DNA of 64,000 nucleotides from Fictibacillus enclensis (GTDB lineage: Bacteria > Bacillota > Bacilli > Bacillales > Fictibacillaceae): assembly GCF_001457035.1 (NCBI RefSeq), contig NZ_KQ758617.1, positions 1,798,001-1,862,000 of the forward strand, in the 5' to 3' direction. The number at the start of each line of letters is the position of its first letter. Positions within the stretch are counted from its first letter, which is position 1. This document shows, piece after piece, positions 45,230 to 54,473 of the stretch. The position numbers and the translations under genes were made by a program. A model generated the notes under the pieces. It was not told the origin of the DNA and made no database searches. It saw nothing but the letters and a program-made list of their open reading frames with translations.

Positions 45230-46108
45230 TTAATGGTTTCTATTTACAATATAATCAGCTATGCCTTCAAGTATGACTGGATCTACATCCGCTTTTCTCA
45301 GATTTTCTTTGGAGAGCATAAGATGGCGGGCAAGCTGTTCTTTAGCACCGTCAAGTGTGAGCAGCTTCGGATACGTACTTTTCATATTGTGCTCGTCACT
45401 TCCTGCCAATTTCCCCATCAGTTCTGAGTCCCCCATCACATCGAGGATATCGTCCTGAATCTGAAATGCGATGCCAAGATGTCGGCTGAACGCCCTAAGC
45501 TGTGCCAAATCGTGTTCGGAGGCATTGGCCAAAATGGCGCCAAAAAGGACGGACGCCTCAAGAAGACGGCCCGTTTTTCTTTCATGTATGGATTGAAGCT
45601 CATCGAGAGTAAGATCCATGTTTTCCGATTCCATGTCCACGGTCTGACCCGCCACCATTCCTTCAGCTCCGGCTGCTTCAGCCAATAAGGAAAGAAGTTC
45701 AACTTTATGACCGGAGGTATACGTGCTGCTTTGGGCAATCAACTGAAAACTCATGGTCAAAAGGGCATCACCGGCAAGAATAGCGGTCGCTTCTCCGAAC
45801 ATTTTATGATTTGTGGGTTTTCCCCTTCGTAAATCATCATCATCCATGGATGGGAGATCATCATGGATCAAGGAATAGGTATGAACCATTTCAAGCGCAC
45901 ACGCCGCCTCCATCCCTATTTCAGCTCTCTGTCCGAAGGCTTCAAGCACGGAGAGCGTTAAAATGGGGCGAAGCCGTTTCCCTCCAGCTTCAAGCGAGTA
46001 AAGCATGGCTTCCTTCAAAGGGGATGGAATGGCTTTATCCTTTATATAAGAAGGAAGGTATTCATCAATCAAATGTTTTTTGTCTTTCAGGTAATCTTGT
46101 ATCTTCAT
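45230..46108 (-). CDS. ispA: Farnesyl diphosphate synthase (polyprenyl synthetase)
   Basis: 292 residues. First aspartate-rich motif LIHDDLPSMDDDDLRRG (about 81-97) and second motif FQIQDDILDVMGD (about 222-234); KRLRP near the N-terminus binds pyrophosphate. It condenses isopentenyl and dimethylallyl units to farnesyl diphosphate. The ATG follows the xseB stop directly (TAGATG). It ends the nusB-xseA-xseB-ispA run and is followed by the OLE promoter. Confidence 0.95.
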   Translation of the reverse strand: MKIQDYLKDKKHLIDEYLPSYIKDKAIPSPLKEAMLYSLEAGGKRLRPILTLSVLEAFGQRAEIGMEAACALEMVHTYSLIHDDLPSMDDDDLRRGKPTNHKMFGEATAILAGDALLTMSFQLIAQSSTYTSGHKVELLSLLAEAAGAEGMVAGQTVDMESENMDLTLDELQSIHERKTGRLLEASVLFGAILANASEHDLAQLRAFSRHLGIAFQIQDDILDVMGDSELMGKLAGSDEHNMKSTYPKLLTLDGAKEQLARHLMLSKENLRKADVDPVILEGIADYIVNRNH

Positions 46109-46345
46109 CTATTGTTCATCGTCCTTAACAAGAAAAGGTTCGGACTCTCCATTGTCTTTCATGATTGTATCCATTTTCTTTTCGATGTTCTGCAATTTGG
46201 AATGGCAGACCTTCGATAAAGCCATCCCTTGTTGAAACAAATCGATGCTTTCTTCCAATGGAACGTCTCCTTCTTCCAGACGCTCGACGATTTGCTCCAA
46301 CTGTTCCATCGCTGCTTCAAATGTAATATTTTTTTGTTCAGCCAT
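46109..46345 (-). CDS. xseB: Exodeoxyribonuclease VII small subunit
   Basis: 78 residues, one helical hairpin: [28 protein letters not shown], the family signature, then an acidic tail. It forms ExoVII with XseA and degrades single-stranded DNA. The ATG at 46345 (GGAGGAG upstream) overlaps the xseA stop by eight bases. Confidence 0.95.
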   Translation of the reverse strand: MAEQKNITFEAAMEQLEQIVERLEEGDVPLEESIDLFQQGMALSKVCHSKLQNIEKKMDTIMKDNGESEPFLVKDDEQ

Positions 46346-47687
46346 TGTTTTTCTCCTCCAATCCCCATACCTGGCAATCCAGTTTTCCATCCTGAAGCCT
46401 TACAGTCACTTTATCTCCAGGCTGGACTTGTCCCACACTCTTTACAAGTTGTTCTTCTTCTGTATAGACAAGACTGTAGCCCCTCTCCATAACAGCGAGC
46501 GGGCTAAGTGCGTTCAAACGCGACAGCTTCCCCTGGAAGCCTGTCTGGCTGTTTTTTAATTGCTGCAGCATCGAGCGTGAAAGCGATCTTCCCAGCTTCG
46601 ATTGTCTTTCTTTCCATTTCTGAATCTGATCCGCCGGTGAAAAATAAGAAAGCTGTTTCTGACGCTCACTTATCTTGTTCTTTTGGAAATCAATATTCCG
46701 CTGGACTTCCCGTGTCATGGATTCCATCACCCGGTCCAGTTCTACCTCTTTTTGCTTGATGAGTTGATCCGGATAGCGGAAGGCATACGATTTCTGCAGC
46801 CGTGACAGCTGTGTTCGGTATTGGGCAATCTGCTCACCCATCGCACGCCTGAGCCTCATCGTCCGCTGCGTAAGCCTGTCTTGAAGTTCATCCATATGGG
46901 GCACCGCTAATTCCGCTGCCGCAGTAGGTGTAGGGGCCCGCAAATCCGCGACAAAGTCGGCGATTGTAAAGTCGGTTTCATGGCCGACTGCCGAAATAAC
47001 AGGGATCACTGACCGGTGAATCGCTCGCGCCACCACTTCCTCATTGAAGGCCCACAGCTCCTCGATTGAACCTCCCCCGCGCCCTACAATAAGTACATGC
47101 GCGGAGCCGGCATTCGCCTTTTCAATCGCTGAGGCGATAGAAGCAGCTGCTCCTGCCCCCTGGACCAAAACCGGGTATACCGTCACCTTGGTCACGGGAA
47201 ATCTCCTCTTGATGGTGGTAATAATATCCCTTACCGCAGCACCGGTCGGCGAAGTAATAACACCAATTTCAGAAGGAAAGGATGGAATTTCTTTTTTGAA
47301 GGCAGCATCAAACAGACCTTCTTCTTCCAGCTTCCTTTTCAGCTCTTCATAGGCAAGAAAAAGGTTCCCCACACCATCCTTCTTCATCGATCTGGCATAA
47401 AGCTGATACTGTCCCTGAGGTTCATAAACCGACATTTCACCCTGAATCAAAACCTTCATCCCGTTTTCTGGCTGGAAGGAAAGAAAGCGGTTGTTGCCGG
47501 CAAACATGACAGCATTCACTCTGCTGTGTTCATCTTTCAGCGTGAAATACAAATGGCCGCGGCTATGTCGTTTCACATTGGACAGTTCTCCGCGGACCCA
47601 GACATTATTGAGATTTTGGTCTTCTTCAAATACCCGCTTAATGTAACGGGTAACCGAACTTATCGTTACATAACGGTCATTTTGCAC
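46338..47687 (-). CDS. xseA: Exodeoxyribonuclease VII large subunit
   Basis: 449 residues. N-terminal OB fold (about 1-100, [25 protein letters not shown]), catalytic domain with [30 protein letters not shown] and [27 protein letters not shown], then a long coiled coil (about 270-400) and an OB-like C-terminus. The start is GTG with AAGGAGA upstream. It begins only 12 bases after nusB; folD, which lies here in B. subtilis, is absent. Confidence 0.96.
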   Translation of the reverse strand: MQNDRYVTISSVTRYIKRVFEEDQNLNNVWVRGELSNVKRHSRGHLYFTLKDEHSRVNAVMFAGNNRFLSFQPENGMKVLIQGEMSVYEPQGQYQLYARSMKKDGVGNLFLAYEELKRKLEEEGLFDAAFKKEIPSFPSEIGVITSPTGAAVRDIITTIKRRFPVTKVTVYPVLVQGAGAAASIASAIEKANAGSAHVLIVGRGGGSIEELWAFNEEVVARAIHRSVIPVISAVGHETDFTIADFVADLRAPTPTAAAELAVPHMDELQDRLTQRTMRLRRAMGEQIAQYRTQLSRLQKSYAFRYPDQLIKQKEVELDRVMESMTREVQRNIDFQKNKISERQKQLSYFSPADQIQKWKERQSKLGRSLSRSMLQQLKNSQTGFQGKLSRLNALSPLAVMERGYSLVYTEEEQLVKSVGQVQPGDKVTVRLQDGKLDCQVWGLEEKNNG

Positions 47688-47699
47688 AGAAATGTCTCC

Positions 47700-48095
47700 T
47701 TATTTTGAAAAATGCTGTACGACTTTGACGAGCACGCCATTAACAAAACGCCCTGACTCTTCTCCACCGAAGACCTTTGCAAGTTCAATCGCTTCATTCA
47801 TGGAGACATTAACCGGAATATCATCAAGAAACTGCATTTCGTAAACAGCGAGACGCAATACCGCTTTTTCCACATTTGCCAGCCGTGAAAAACTCCAGTT
47901 TTCCAGATGGCTGGAAATCAGTTCGTCGATTTCCTTTTTGTGTTCCATTGTTCCAAAAACAAGATGGTGAAGGAATTCGTCCTCTCTTTCTCCTTCTTCC
48001 AAAACATGCTTTATGGCAGCTTCCGGTTCAATATCACTCACTTCGATTTGAAATAAAGACTGAAATGCCTTTTCTCTTGCAAGTCTACGTTTCAT
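47700..48095 (-). CDS. nusB: Transcription antitermination factor NusB
   Basis: 131 residues, all helical, with the family core AREKAFQSLFQIE at the start and DDIPVNVSMNEAIELAKVFGGEESGRFVNGVLVKV at the end. It works with NusE at boxA sites in rRNA leaders. It is first in the nusB-xseA-xseB-ispA unit, separated from yqhY upstream by a terminator. Confidence 0.96.
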   Translation of the reverse strand: MKRRLAREKAFQSLFQIEVSDIEPEAAIKHVLEEGEREDEFLHHLVFGTMEHKKEIDELISSHLENWSFSRLANVEKAVLRLAVYEMQFLDDIPVNVSMNEAIELAKVFGGEESGRFVNGVLVKVVQHFSK

Positions 48096-48207
48096 CTTTT
48101 ACGTCCTTTCTGCTTCGTACCTTAATATAAATGAAATCATATCACATGTAGTAAAAGGTTAACAACGCAGGTTCCAGATTTACTGCAATACAACTCATTT
48201 TTCTCAA

Positions 48208-48236
48208 AAAAATAAAGGGGATATAAGAATCCCCTT
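48208..48236 (-). terminator. Terminator of the accBC-yqhY unit
   Basis: AAGGGGAT / ATCCCCTT with loop TCTTAT and a TTTATTTTTTT tail on the minus strand, directly after the yqhY stop. Confidence 0.85.
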
Positions 48237-48238
48237 CC

Positions 48239-48646
48239 TCAATATGCTTCAGGTGCTTCCAGCGTCTTCTCTTTGGCTGTGTCAAATTGCACGCCAACGA
48301 CAAAAATGTTGATTTCACTGGCTTCAAGGGCCGTCATATTCTTCAATCCCTGACGGATATGATCCTGAATATTCTGAGCCACTTCCGGAATGGAAACCCC
48401 ATAGTTCATGATCACATAAACACTGATGGCGATTCCTTCTTCACCAAGCTCAACTTTCACACCCTTGCTGTGGGACTTCTTGCCGAAACGTTCCGCTACG
48501 CCGGTTGCAAAATTCCCTCTCATGGATGCAACACCTTCAACATCCGAGGCTGCAATGCTTGCAATCACTTCAATCACTTCAGGTGAAATTTCCACCCTTC
48601 CAAGTTCTGAATGATGTTCTTCCATCTCAAATGTAAGCTCACTCAT
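48239..48646 (-). CDS. yqhY: Asp23/Gls24 family protein YqhY
   Basis: 135 residues. The core GRVEISPEVIEVIASIAASDVEGVASM and the amphipathic repeat pattern VELGEEGIAISVYVIMNYGVSIPEVAQNIQDHIRQGL are typical of Asp23 proteins. In B. subtilis YqhY is linked to fatty acid synthesis control, because its loss selects acetyl-CoA carboxylase mutations. It is encoded 17 bases after accC in the same operon, which agrees. Confidence 0.93.
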   Translation of the reverse strand: MSELTFEMEEHHSELGRVEISPEVIEVIASIAASDVEGVASMRGNFATGVAERFGKKSHSKGVKVELGEEGIAISVYVIMNYGVSIPEVAQNIQDHIRQGLKNMTALEASEINIFVVGVQFDTAKEKTLEAPEAY

Positions 48647-48663
48647 TGATTACACCTCCATGC

Positions 48664-50025
48664 CTAATTAACCGACTTTGACGTCAAATCATGAATTTCT
48701 AAAAACTTTGTATTAAAGTCGCCGTTTACAAACGTCGCGTGGTTTAAAAGACGCAAGTGGAACGGAATTGTTGTATGCACGCCTTCAATGACAAATTCAT
48801 TCAACGCCCTTTTCATGCGATCGATCGCTTCTTGTCTCGTTTTTCCGTAAGTGATCACTTTCGCAATCATGGAATCATAATAGGGAGGTATGGTATACCC
48901 CGGGTAGGCGGCAGAATCAACCCGGACACCCAAGCCACCGGGAGGAAGATACATTTCGATTTTCCCTGCTGATGGCATAAAGTTTTTATCCGGATTTTCC
49001 GCATTGATACGGCATTCAATCGACCATCCCTGAAACTCGATATCTTCCTGTGTAACACTTAGATGTTCACCTGAAGCGACACGAATTTGCTGTTTGATAA
49101 GGTCAATGCCTGTTACCATTTCTGTAACGGGATGTTCCACCTGGATCCTTGTGTTCATTTCCATGAAGTAAAAATCACCGGTATTATGGTCAAAAATAAA
49201 TTCTACTGTGCCGGCACCTGAATAGTTAACAGCCTCTGCAGCCTTAACAGCGGCCGCACCCATTTCTTGGCGTTTTTCCGGAGAAATCGCCGGTGATGGT
49301 GTTTCCTCAAGAAGCTTTTGCAGTCTTCTCTGGATGCTGCAATCCCGTTCTCCAAGGTGGATCACGTTCCCATAGTTATCTGCCAGCACCTGGATCTCAA
49401 CATGGCGGAAATCCTCAATGTATTTTTCAATATAAACTCCCGGATTACCGAATGCTGTAGCGGCTTCCTGCTGGGTGATGTTGATTCCCTTCACCAGTTC
49501 AGCTTCTGTTTTCGCAATACGGATTCCTTTTCCGCCTCCGCCGGCTGTTGCTTTTATAATTACAGGATACCCAATTTCTTCCGCAAGTTCAATGGCTTCA
49601 TCTTTTCCGGAGATGATGCCTTCAGAACCCGGAACAATCGGCACACCTGCTTCTTTCATGGTCGCTCGGGCAACGTCTTTTATGCCCATCTTATTAATGG
49701 CATCAGCGCTCGGTCCTACAAACTTCACATTACATTCAGCACAAATTTCCGCGAAATCGGCGTTCTCCGCCAAAAATCCGTAACCCGGATGAATCGCATC
49801 GCTACCTGTCAGCATTGCTGCGCTCATGATGTTGGTAAAGTTCAGATAGCTGTCCTTGGATGATTTCGGACCAATGCAATACGCTTCATCGGCCAGGCGG
49901 ACGTGAAGCGCATCTTTGTCCGCTTCCGAATAGACAGCCACCGTTTCGATATTCAATTCCTTACATGCTCTGATAATCCGGACAGCAATTTCTCCCCGGT
50001 TGGCAATTAGCAGCTTTTTAATCAT
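48664..50025 (-). CDS. accC: Acetyl-CoA carboxylase, biotin carboxylase subunit
   Basis: 453 residues. Biotin carboxylase N domain ([20 protein letters not shown]), ATP-grasp with the glycine-rich loop [13 protein letters not shown] (about 163-175) and catalytic [14 protein letters not shown], and the C domain. It carboxylates biotin on AccB using bicarbonate and ATP. The ATG at 50025 with AGAGGTG upstream is preferred to a GTG three codons earlier. It starts 11 bases after accB. Confidence 0.96.
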   Translation of the reverse strand: MIKKLLIANRGEIAVRIIRACKELNIETVAVYSEADKDALHVRLADEAYCIGPKSSKDSYLNFTNIMSAAMLTGSDAIHPGYGFLAENADFAEICAECNVKFVGPSADAINKMGIKDVARATMKEAGVPIVPGSEGIISGKDEAIELAEEIGYPVIIKATAGGGGKGIRIAKTEAELVKGINITQQEAATAFGNPGVYIEKYIEDFRHVEIQVLADNYGNVIHLGERDCSIQRRLQKLLEETPSPAISPEKRQEMGAAAVKAAEAVNYSGAGTVEFIFDHNTGDFYFMEMNTRIQVEHPVTEMVTGIDLIKQQIRVASGEHLSVTQEDIEFQGWSIECRINAENPDKNFMPSAGKIEMYLPPGGLGVRVDSAAYPGYTIPPYYDSMIAKVITYGKTRQEAIDRMKRALNEFVIEGVHTTIPFHLRLLNHATFVNGDFNTKFLEIHDLTSKSVN

Positions 50026-50036
50026 GTTGGACACCT

Positions 50037-50537
50037 CTATTCCGCTTTAACTAAAAAGAGGGGCTGTCCATATTCAACGAGCTGCCCGTTTTCAACAAGG
50101 ATTTCAACGATTTCCCCATTTACTTCTGCTTCAATTTCGTTAAACAGCTTCATCGCTTCAATGATGCAAACGATGGAGTCTTTGCTGACCTTATCTCCTA
50201 TTTTCACATAGGCAGGGTTTTCTGGTGAAGGTGATGCATAAAAGGTACCTACCATCGGAGATTCCACTTTATGTAAATTCGCATCTTCCTGTGTCTTTTC
50301 CGCAGCTGAAGCCTCAGGCGTTTCTTGGGGGGCTGGCTGTGCCGGTACGGATGGCGCCGTTTGTGCTGGAGGCGCAAAAGGAACTGCGGCAGGAGCTTGC
50401 GGTTCAGCAGCCTGCTGAATTTTTACTTCATTTTTCTTCAGGACAATTTTTTCTCCGTCATTTTCAAATTGAAATTCATCAATACTGGATTTGTCAATTA
50501 GTTTAATCAATTCTCGGATTTCTTGTATCTTCAACAC
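50037..50537 (-). CDS. accB: Acetyl-CoA carboxylase, biotin carboxyl carrier protein
   Basis: 166 residues. The N-terminal segment [20 protein letters not shown] is followed by a Pro/Ala-rich linker (about 45-85). The C-terminal biotinyl domain has the biotinylated Lys in [15 protein letters not shown] (EAMK). The start is GTG with GGAG ten bases upstream. The promoter region contains a FapR-like operator, so lipid-responsive control by malonyl-CoA is likely. Confidence 0.95.
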   Translation of the reverse strand: MLKIQEIRELIKLIDKSSIDEFQFENDGEKIVLKKNEVKIQQAAEPQAPAAVPFAPPAQTAPSVPAQPAPQETPEASAAEKTQEDANLHKVESPMVGTFYASPSPENPAYVKIGDKVSKDSIVCIIEAMKLFNEIEAEVNGEIVEILVENGQLVEYGQPLFLVKAE

Positions 50538-50586
50538 GCTACTTCCACTCCTTTGTTCATCTATAAACGGTGTTGTAAGCTTTGAT

Positions 50587-50616
50587 TTAGTACCTTCTTT
50601 TGTTACCTGGTACTAG
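50587..50616. promoter_or_regulatory. FapR-like operator upstream of accBC
   Basis: TACCTGGTACTA (50604-50615) matches the FapR consensus core TTAGTACCTGRTACTAA over 12 consecutive positions. A second half-site TTAGTACC lies at 50587-50594. On the minus strand it follows a TATGAT -10-like hexamer and lies before the accB start. Confidence 0.6.
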
Positions 50617-50778
50617 CAAAGCATATCATAATCGAGGATCAAATAATAGTTTTAATCGCTCTACAAGTACATACTACACGAAATCAAGCTGTTTTGTAAG
50701 CGTTCCCTCCTCATTTTCTCTATTAACAGCTTGACCAACGTTCCGCTTTCACATACCCTGTATAAGAATGGAAAAAGA

Positions 50779-50803
50779 AAAGCCGGGGATCATTTCCCCG
50801 GCT
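50779..50803 (-). terminator. Terminator of the spoIIIA operon
   Basis: AGCCGGGGA / TCCCCGGCT, nine pairs, followed by TTTCTTTTT on the minus strand; the stem starts inside the spoIIIAH stop codon. It separates sporulation genes from accBC. Confidence 0.88.
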
Positions 50804-51345
50804 CATTTTGATTTACTTTGAAACTCTACTGCTACCTGTTTGTTGCCCAATTGTTCTTCTGCCTTCTTCATAATGGCTACTGCTTCTTTGGAAGATTTCT
50901 TGCCCTTTACTATGATTCTTACTTCATTATCCATCGTATTGACCAATGCATCGTCATATCCCATCGTCTTGATCAGCGTTTCCAGGGTGGATTCCTTCAT
51001 TGTAAGTGACTGAAGCTCGGAAATCTTGGCAAGCGCTTCTGCCTGAACTTCTGCAGATGCATTCGGTGAGGCAATGGCCGCCGTATACTGGCTGCTCAAC
51101 TCATCACGGCTTTCATCCCTTTTCATGCGCAACGCTGTAAACAAGTCATCACTGGCAGCAGAGGTGACCGCCGCATCGGAGTTTTTCTTCGATTTTGCTC
51201 CCTGCTCCTGCTTGGCCGTGTTTTTCCCTTTTTCAAGGTAGGCCAGATCATCCCCTGATCCCGGGGCCGTAATATAATAGACGGACAAAACAATGATCAA
51301 ACTGAGCATGGTCAGCAGCCAGACGGTTTGTTTTTTTAATAGCAT
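50803..51345 (-). CDS. spoIIIAH: SpoIIIAH, mother-cell side of the feeding-tube channel
   Basis: 180 residues. One N-terminal membrane helix (about 6-27), a low-complexity linker, then a YscJ/FliF-like ring-building domain (about 80-178, with MKESTLETLIKTMGYDDALVNTMDNEVRIIVKGK). It crosses the outer forespore membrane and binds SpoIIQ from the forespore. It is last in the spoIIIA operon, three bases after spoIIIAG. Confidence 0.95.
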   Translation of the reverse strand: MLLKKQTVWLLTMLSLIIVLSVYYITAPGSGDDLAYLEKGKNTAKQEQGAKSKKNSDAAVTSAASDDLFTALRMKRDESRDELSSQYTAAIASPNASAEVQAEALAKISELQSLTMKESTLETLIKTMGYDDALVNTMDNEVRIIVKGKKSSKEAVAIMKKAEEQLGNKQVAVEFQSKSK

Positions 51346-51348
51346 TCC

Positions 51349-52002
51349 TTATTCCCCCTCAAATTTTTTCGGTATGACCGAGACTTTGTCGCTTCCAATA
51401 TCAAATACTTTGGTTACAGCATCGATGATCATTTCCTTGACGCGCAAATTTTCAGCGCCTTCTGCCGCAACGATAACCCCTCGAACCTTTGGTTTCTCTG
51501 TTGTAATCACTATGGGTTTTTCTTCATCCCCACTTTTTATGGTCACTACTTCTTCATCGGTTTTATAATCGTTAATTGTGCGTTCTCCCCCGTTTTTATC
51601 GGATTCTTTTGTTGTCTGGTTCTGCCTCCTCTCATTCTTTTGAATTTCTTTGATTTCTGTCGTGTCAAGCGTTACCATAACTTTGACTTTTTGCACACCG
51701 GATATCTGTTCAAGAATGTCCTTCAGCTGTGTGGCATAAGTGTCTTCAAAGTCCCTGAACTTTTTGGCGGAAGAGGTTCCTGATGATTTAAAGACTGTCT
51801 TTGATTCATCCGGCTTTGTTACGGACATGGCAGGAAGGTTGGCCTGATCCCCGGAAGATGGAGTAAAAAGCTTGCTGGCAATCATAATGGCAAATCCCAA
51901 GAGCAGCAAAATCCATATATAAGGAGGAGGCCCTTTATTGCTTTTGACTCCCGGAAGCACGTCCATTAATTTCTGAAGCCATCCTTTACTTTTTTTCTCC
52001 AT
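51349..52002 (-). CDS. spoIIIAG: SpoIIIAG, stage III sporulation ring protein
   Basis: 217 residues. A cytoplasmic start, a membrane helix (about 29-46), then an ectodomain with a ring-building motif (YATQLKDILEQISGVQKVKVMVTLDT and GVIVAAEGAENLRVKEMIIDAVTKVF) interrupted by a charged beta-rich insertion (about 115-165), as in the B. subtilis protein that forms a large 30-fold ring. Its start overlaps spoIIIAF by 17 bases. Confidence 0.95.
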   Translation of the reverse strand: MEKKSKGWLQKLMDVLPGVKSNKGPPPYIWILLLLGFAIMIASKLFTPSSGDQANLPAMSVTKPDESKTVFKSSGTSSAKKFRDFEDTYATQLKDILEQISGVQKVKVMVTLDTTEIKEIQKNERRQNQTTKESDKNGGERTINDYKTDEEVVTIKSGDEEKPIVITTEKPKVRGVIVAAEGAENLRVKEMIIDAVTKVFDIGSDKVSVIPKKFEGE

Positions 52003-52624
52003 GCTCTTCTCCTCCTTCCGTAAAGATCACTACATTTTTTTCTTTCATCTGCCATTTTTTCGCCAGGAACGCTTGCACAGGCTTGGACTGAAATGGTGCC
52101 CGTTGTTCCTGGACAGGTTGTTCCGCATTGATTTCCACATTCTTTACAGCAGGAACAGTAATCTGTTTTTCGTTCGCTGCCGCTGCCAGGGTAACCTGAA
52201 CCGACTGGATATCATCAGGATTCGATGTGTTGCCGGCAGTCTTTTTCGGAACCAGAACAAGATCGGAAATGGTTACTTCATAGCGGGCCTTCAACTCCTC
52301 TTTCACCAGGTTCTCCATGTGGACACGCGTTTGTTCTAAAATATATGCAGACTGAGAGTCTTGTATTTCTTTTTTCTTTGTATCTATCGAATTTTTTATC
52401 TTGCTCTCTTTGACTTTTGAATCAATGCCAATCTTCTCGAACACCTTGTCGACGTTGGAACCGGCGACTTTCAGGAGTGGATTAAGAATGGCAAGAATGA
52501 GAAGAAGGCCGACTACCATTTTGATATATTTCTGAAAGCCATTATTCGGCAAAAGCAGATCGACGATGACAGAAAGCAGAATAATCAGCACGATATTCGA
52601 GATCCAGTCGGTCAAAAATTCCAT
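51986..52624 (-). CDS. spoIIIAF: SpoIIIAF
   Basis: 212 residues. Two N-terminal membrane helices (about 9-27 and 33-50), then a soluble domain (about 85-200) with the ring-building fold pattern RVHMENLVKEELKARYEVTISDLVLV. It is part of the SpoIIIA-SpoIIQ channel. It lies 12 bases after spoIIIAE. Confidence 0.94.
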   Translation of the reverse strand: MEFLTDWISNIVLIILLSVIVDLLLPNNGFQKYIKMVVGLLLILAILNPLLKVAGSNVDKVFEKIGIDSKVKESKIKNSIDTKKKEIQDSQSAYILEQTRVHMENLVKEELKARYEVTISDLVLVPKKTAGNTSNPDDIQSVQVTLAAAANEKQITVPAVKNVEINAEQPVQEQRAPFQSKPVQAFLAKKWQMKEKNVVIFTEGGEEHGEKK

Positions 52625-52636
52625 ACCCGCCTCCTG

Positions 52637-53842
52637 CTATCGAATCATTAATGATAGATTGCCCGCAGCGACAATAACAGTAACAGCGATAAAGAACATG
52701 ATGGATACTGTCGCAAGTGCCGCAAAGATATAAAATACGCTCTTGCCGATAATGCCCAGACATTCAATGATCGGCCCGCCTCCCAGCGGCTGAAGAACGG
52801 CGGCTGCAAAGCTGTAGATCAAACCGATGGCCAGCACTTTGATGGCCGGAAACACAGCCAGCAGAAAAAGAATAGCCACACCGGCGATGCCGACTGTATT
52901 TTTGAGTAAAACAGATGCGCTCATTACCGTATCGGTCGCATCGGTAAACATCCGCCCCACCACCGGAATAAAATTGCCTGTGATAAACTTTGCGGTTTTC
53001 ACCGTTATGCCGTCTGCTACAGCCGTCGTAGCCCCCTGAACAGAGATCACACTGAGAAATACGGTGAAAAACACAGCGAGCGCCCCCATGCCAAGAGACC
53101 GGAGCAGCTTGGCCAGCTGAGTGACTTTATGGTGTTCGGACAACGTGCTTACAATGCTTAAAAGGGCCGAAAGAAACAACAGTGGAAGTATAAAGCTATT
53201 GATCAGAATGGAGCTTGAATTTACGAGAAACACAATAATGGGATGAAAAAAGGCAACGGATGTAATGCTTCCCACCGTTGCCATGAGCGCCAGCAGGAGA
53301 GGCACAAGCGCCATCATAAAGTTCATCATGGTTTCAATGGCTTCCTTTGAATACTGCATGGCAACATGAAAGCTGTTCAGGGCCAGGATGATCAGAACCA
53401 TATAGATAATTGCGTAAGCAACCTTGCTGACACTGTGATGCTCAAAGGCATTTTGGATCGTCTGCAGCAGCATGCTGAACACTGTCAGCAGAATAAGCGT
53501 TCCGAGCAGCTTTCCCTGCACAAGAATTTCATAGAATAAATATTTTAAAATGCCAATGGCCCACGCCTTGATGCTAAACTCTTTTTCTCCTTTCACAAAT
53601 TCGAGCAAGGTGCCCTTTTGTGTCTCCGGCAGAAACCCTCCATATTCATTCATAATGGTTGTCCAATACTCTTTAATATCATCTATCCCAAGCTTGGACA
53701 GCTGTTCGTTCATAATGTTCTCGGTCATTGAGGCTGCCTGCACAATTTCCCCGCCGCTGTTCCACAGGTAAAATCCCAAAAGCAAGCAGAGCAGTACAAC
53801 CACCTTTTTAGGTTTTGTTTTTAACCATGCCGTCTTCCTCAC
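52637..53842 (-). CDS. spoIIIAE: SpoIIIAE, polytopic membrane component of the SpoIIIA complex
   Basis: 401 residues. A cleavable or anchor signal (about 13-36, ending GGEIVQAA), an ectodomain of about 60 residues, then seven or more membrane helices to the C-terminus, with MSASVLLKNTVGIAGVAILFLL conserved. The start is a GTG that overlaps its own AGGAGG, an odd arrangement. No better in-frame start follows before the signal sequence, except a GTG 13 codons later. Length agrees with the family (about 399). Confidence 0.93.
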   Translation of the reverse strand: MRKTAWLKTKPKKVVVLLCLLLGFYLWNSGGEIVQAASMTENIMNEQLSKLGIDDIKEYWTTIMNEYGGFLPETQKGTLLEFVKGEKEFSIKAWAIGILKYLFYEILVQGKLLGTLILLTVFSMLLQTIQNAFEHHSVSKVAYAIIYMVLIILALNSFHVAMQYSKEAIETMMNFMMALVPLLLALMATVGSITSVAFFHPIIVFLVNSSSILINSFILPLLFLSALLSIVSTLSEHHKVTQLAKLLRSLGMGALAVFFTVFLSVISVQGATTAVADGITVKTAKFITGNFIPVVGRMFTDATDTVMSASVLLKNTVGIAGVAILFLLAVFPAIKVLAIGLIYSFAAAVLQPLGGGPIIECLGIIGKSVFYIFAALATVSIMFFIAVTVIVAAGNLSLMIR

Positions 53843-53845
53843 CTC

Positions 53846-54253
53846 CTATCTGGGGATCAAGTTAATGACCGTTTCAATAATGATAGATAAAATCGGCAAC
53901 GCCATCACCAGTATCAAAATTTTCCCTGCCAGTTCTATTTTTGCTGCTATAGCCCCCTGGCCCGCATCCTTTGTAATTTGCGCGCCAAATTCTGCGATGT
54001 ACGCAATGCCGATAATTTTCATGATGGTTTCTACATACATCAAATTAATATGGGCTTCCTCCGCTAGGTGCTGAAGCATTCGTAGTACGAGGGCAATCTG
54101 ATCGATTAAAAAAAGAAAAATGGAAATTCCGATAACGAGTGTCAGTAAAAAGGCAAAGGAAGTCTTTTGTTCTTTCAGAATGAGGGCAAGAAACGTACCG
54201 ATCAGGCCTAATCCGACAATTTGAAGAATTTCAATGTTGGATACCCCCTTCAA
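53846..54253 (-). CDS. spoIIIAD: SpoIIIAD
   Basis: Up to 135 residues with four membrane segments: EILQIVGLGLIGTFLALILK, FAFLLTLVIGISIFLFLID, then YVETIMKIIGIAYIAEFGAQITKDAG and a last helix. Highly conserved with B. subtilis (133 residues). Start choice is awkward. The TTG at 54253 overlaps the spoIIIAC stop (TTGA), but the good ribosome site AAGGGGG lies after it, eight bases before an ATT codon (residue 7). Either coupled initiation at TTG or a rare ATT start is possible. Confidence 0.92.
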   Translation of the reverse strand: MKGVSNIEILQIVGLGLIGTFLALILKEQKTSFAFLLTLVIGISIFLFLIDQIALVLRMLQHLAEEAHINLMYVETIMKIIGIAYIAEFGAQITKDAGQGAIAAKIELAGKILILVMALPILSIIIETVINLIPR

Positions 54254-54456
54254 TTTTGAAAAAGAAAAACGCCCTTCACTTTTTGAAATAAATCACTCAA
54301 GAGCGAAATGACAATAAAAAGTGCGACGATAAAGCCCAGCAGCGTAACCCAATTCGCATAATCTTCCTTACCCACCATTTTTAAAACACTGTGAAGCATC
54401 GCTACCACGATGCCAAGACCGGCGATTTGAAAAACGACATTAACGTCAAAACCCAT
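54250..54456 (-). CDS. spoIIIAC: SpoIIIAC
   Basis: 68 residues, exactly the B. subtilis length, with two membrane helices (FQIAGLGIVVAMLHSVLKMV and WVTLLGFIVALFIVISLLSDL) and the end KGVFLFQN. The ATG at 54456 has GGGAGG eight bases upstream. It is a small membrane part of the SpoIIIA complex. Confidence 0.94.
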   Translation of the reverse strand: MGFDVNVVFQIAGLGIVVAMLHSVLKMVGKEDYANWVTLLGFIVALFIVISLLSDLFQKVKGVFLFQN

Positions 54457-54473
54457 CTGTTTTCCTCCCATGC

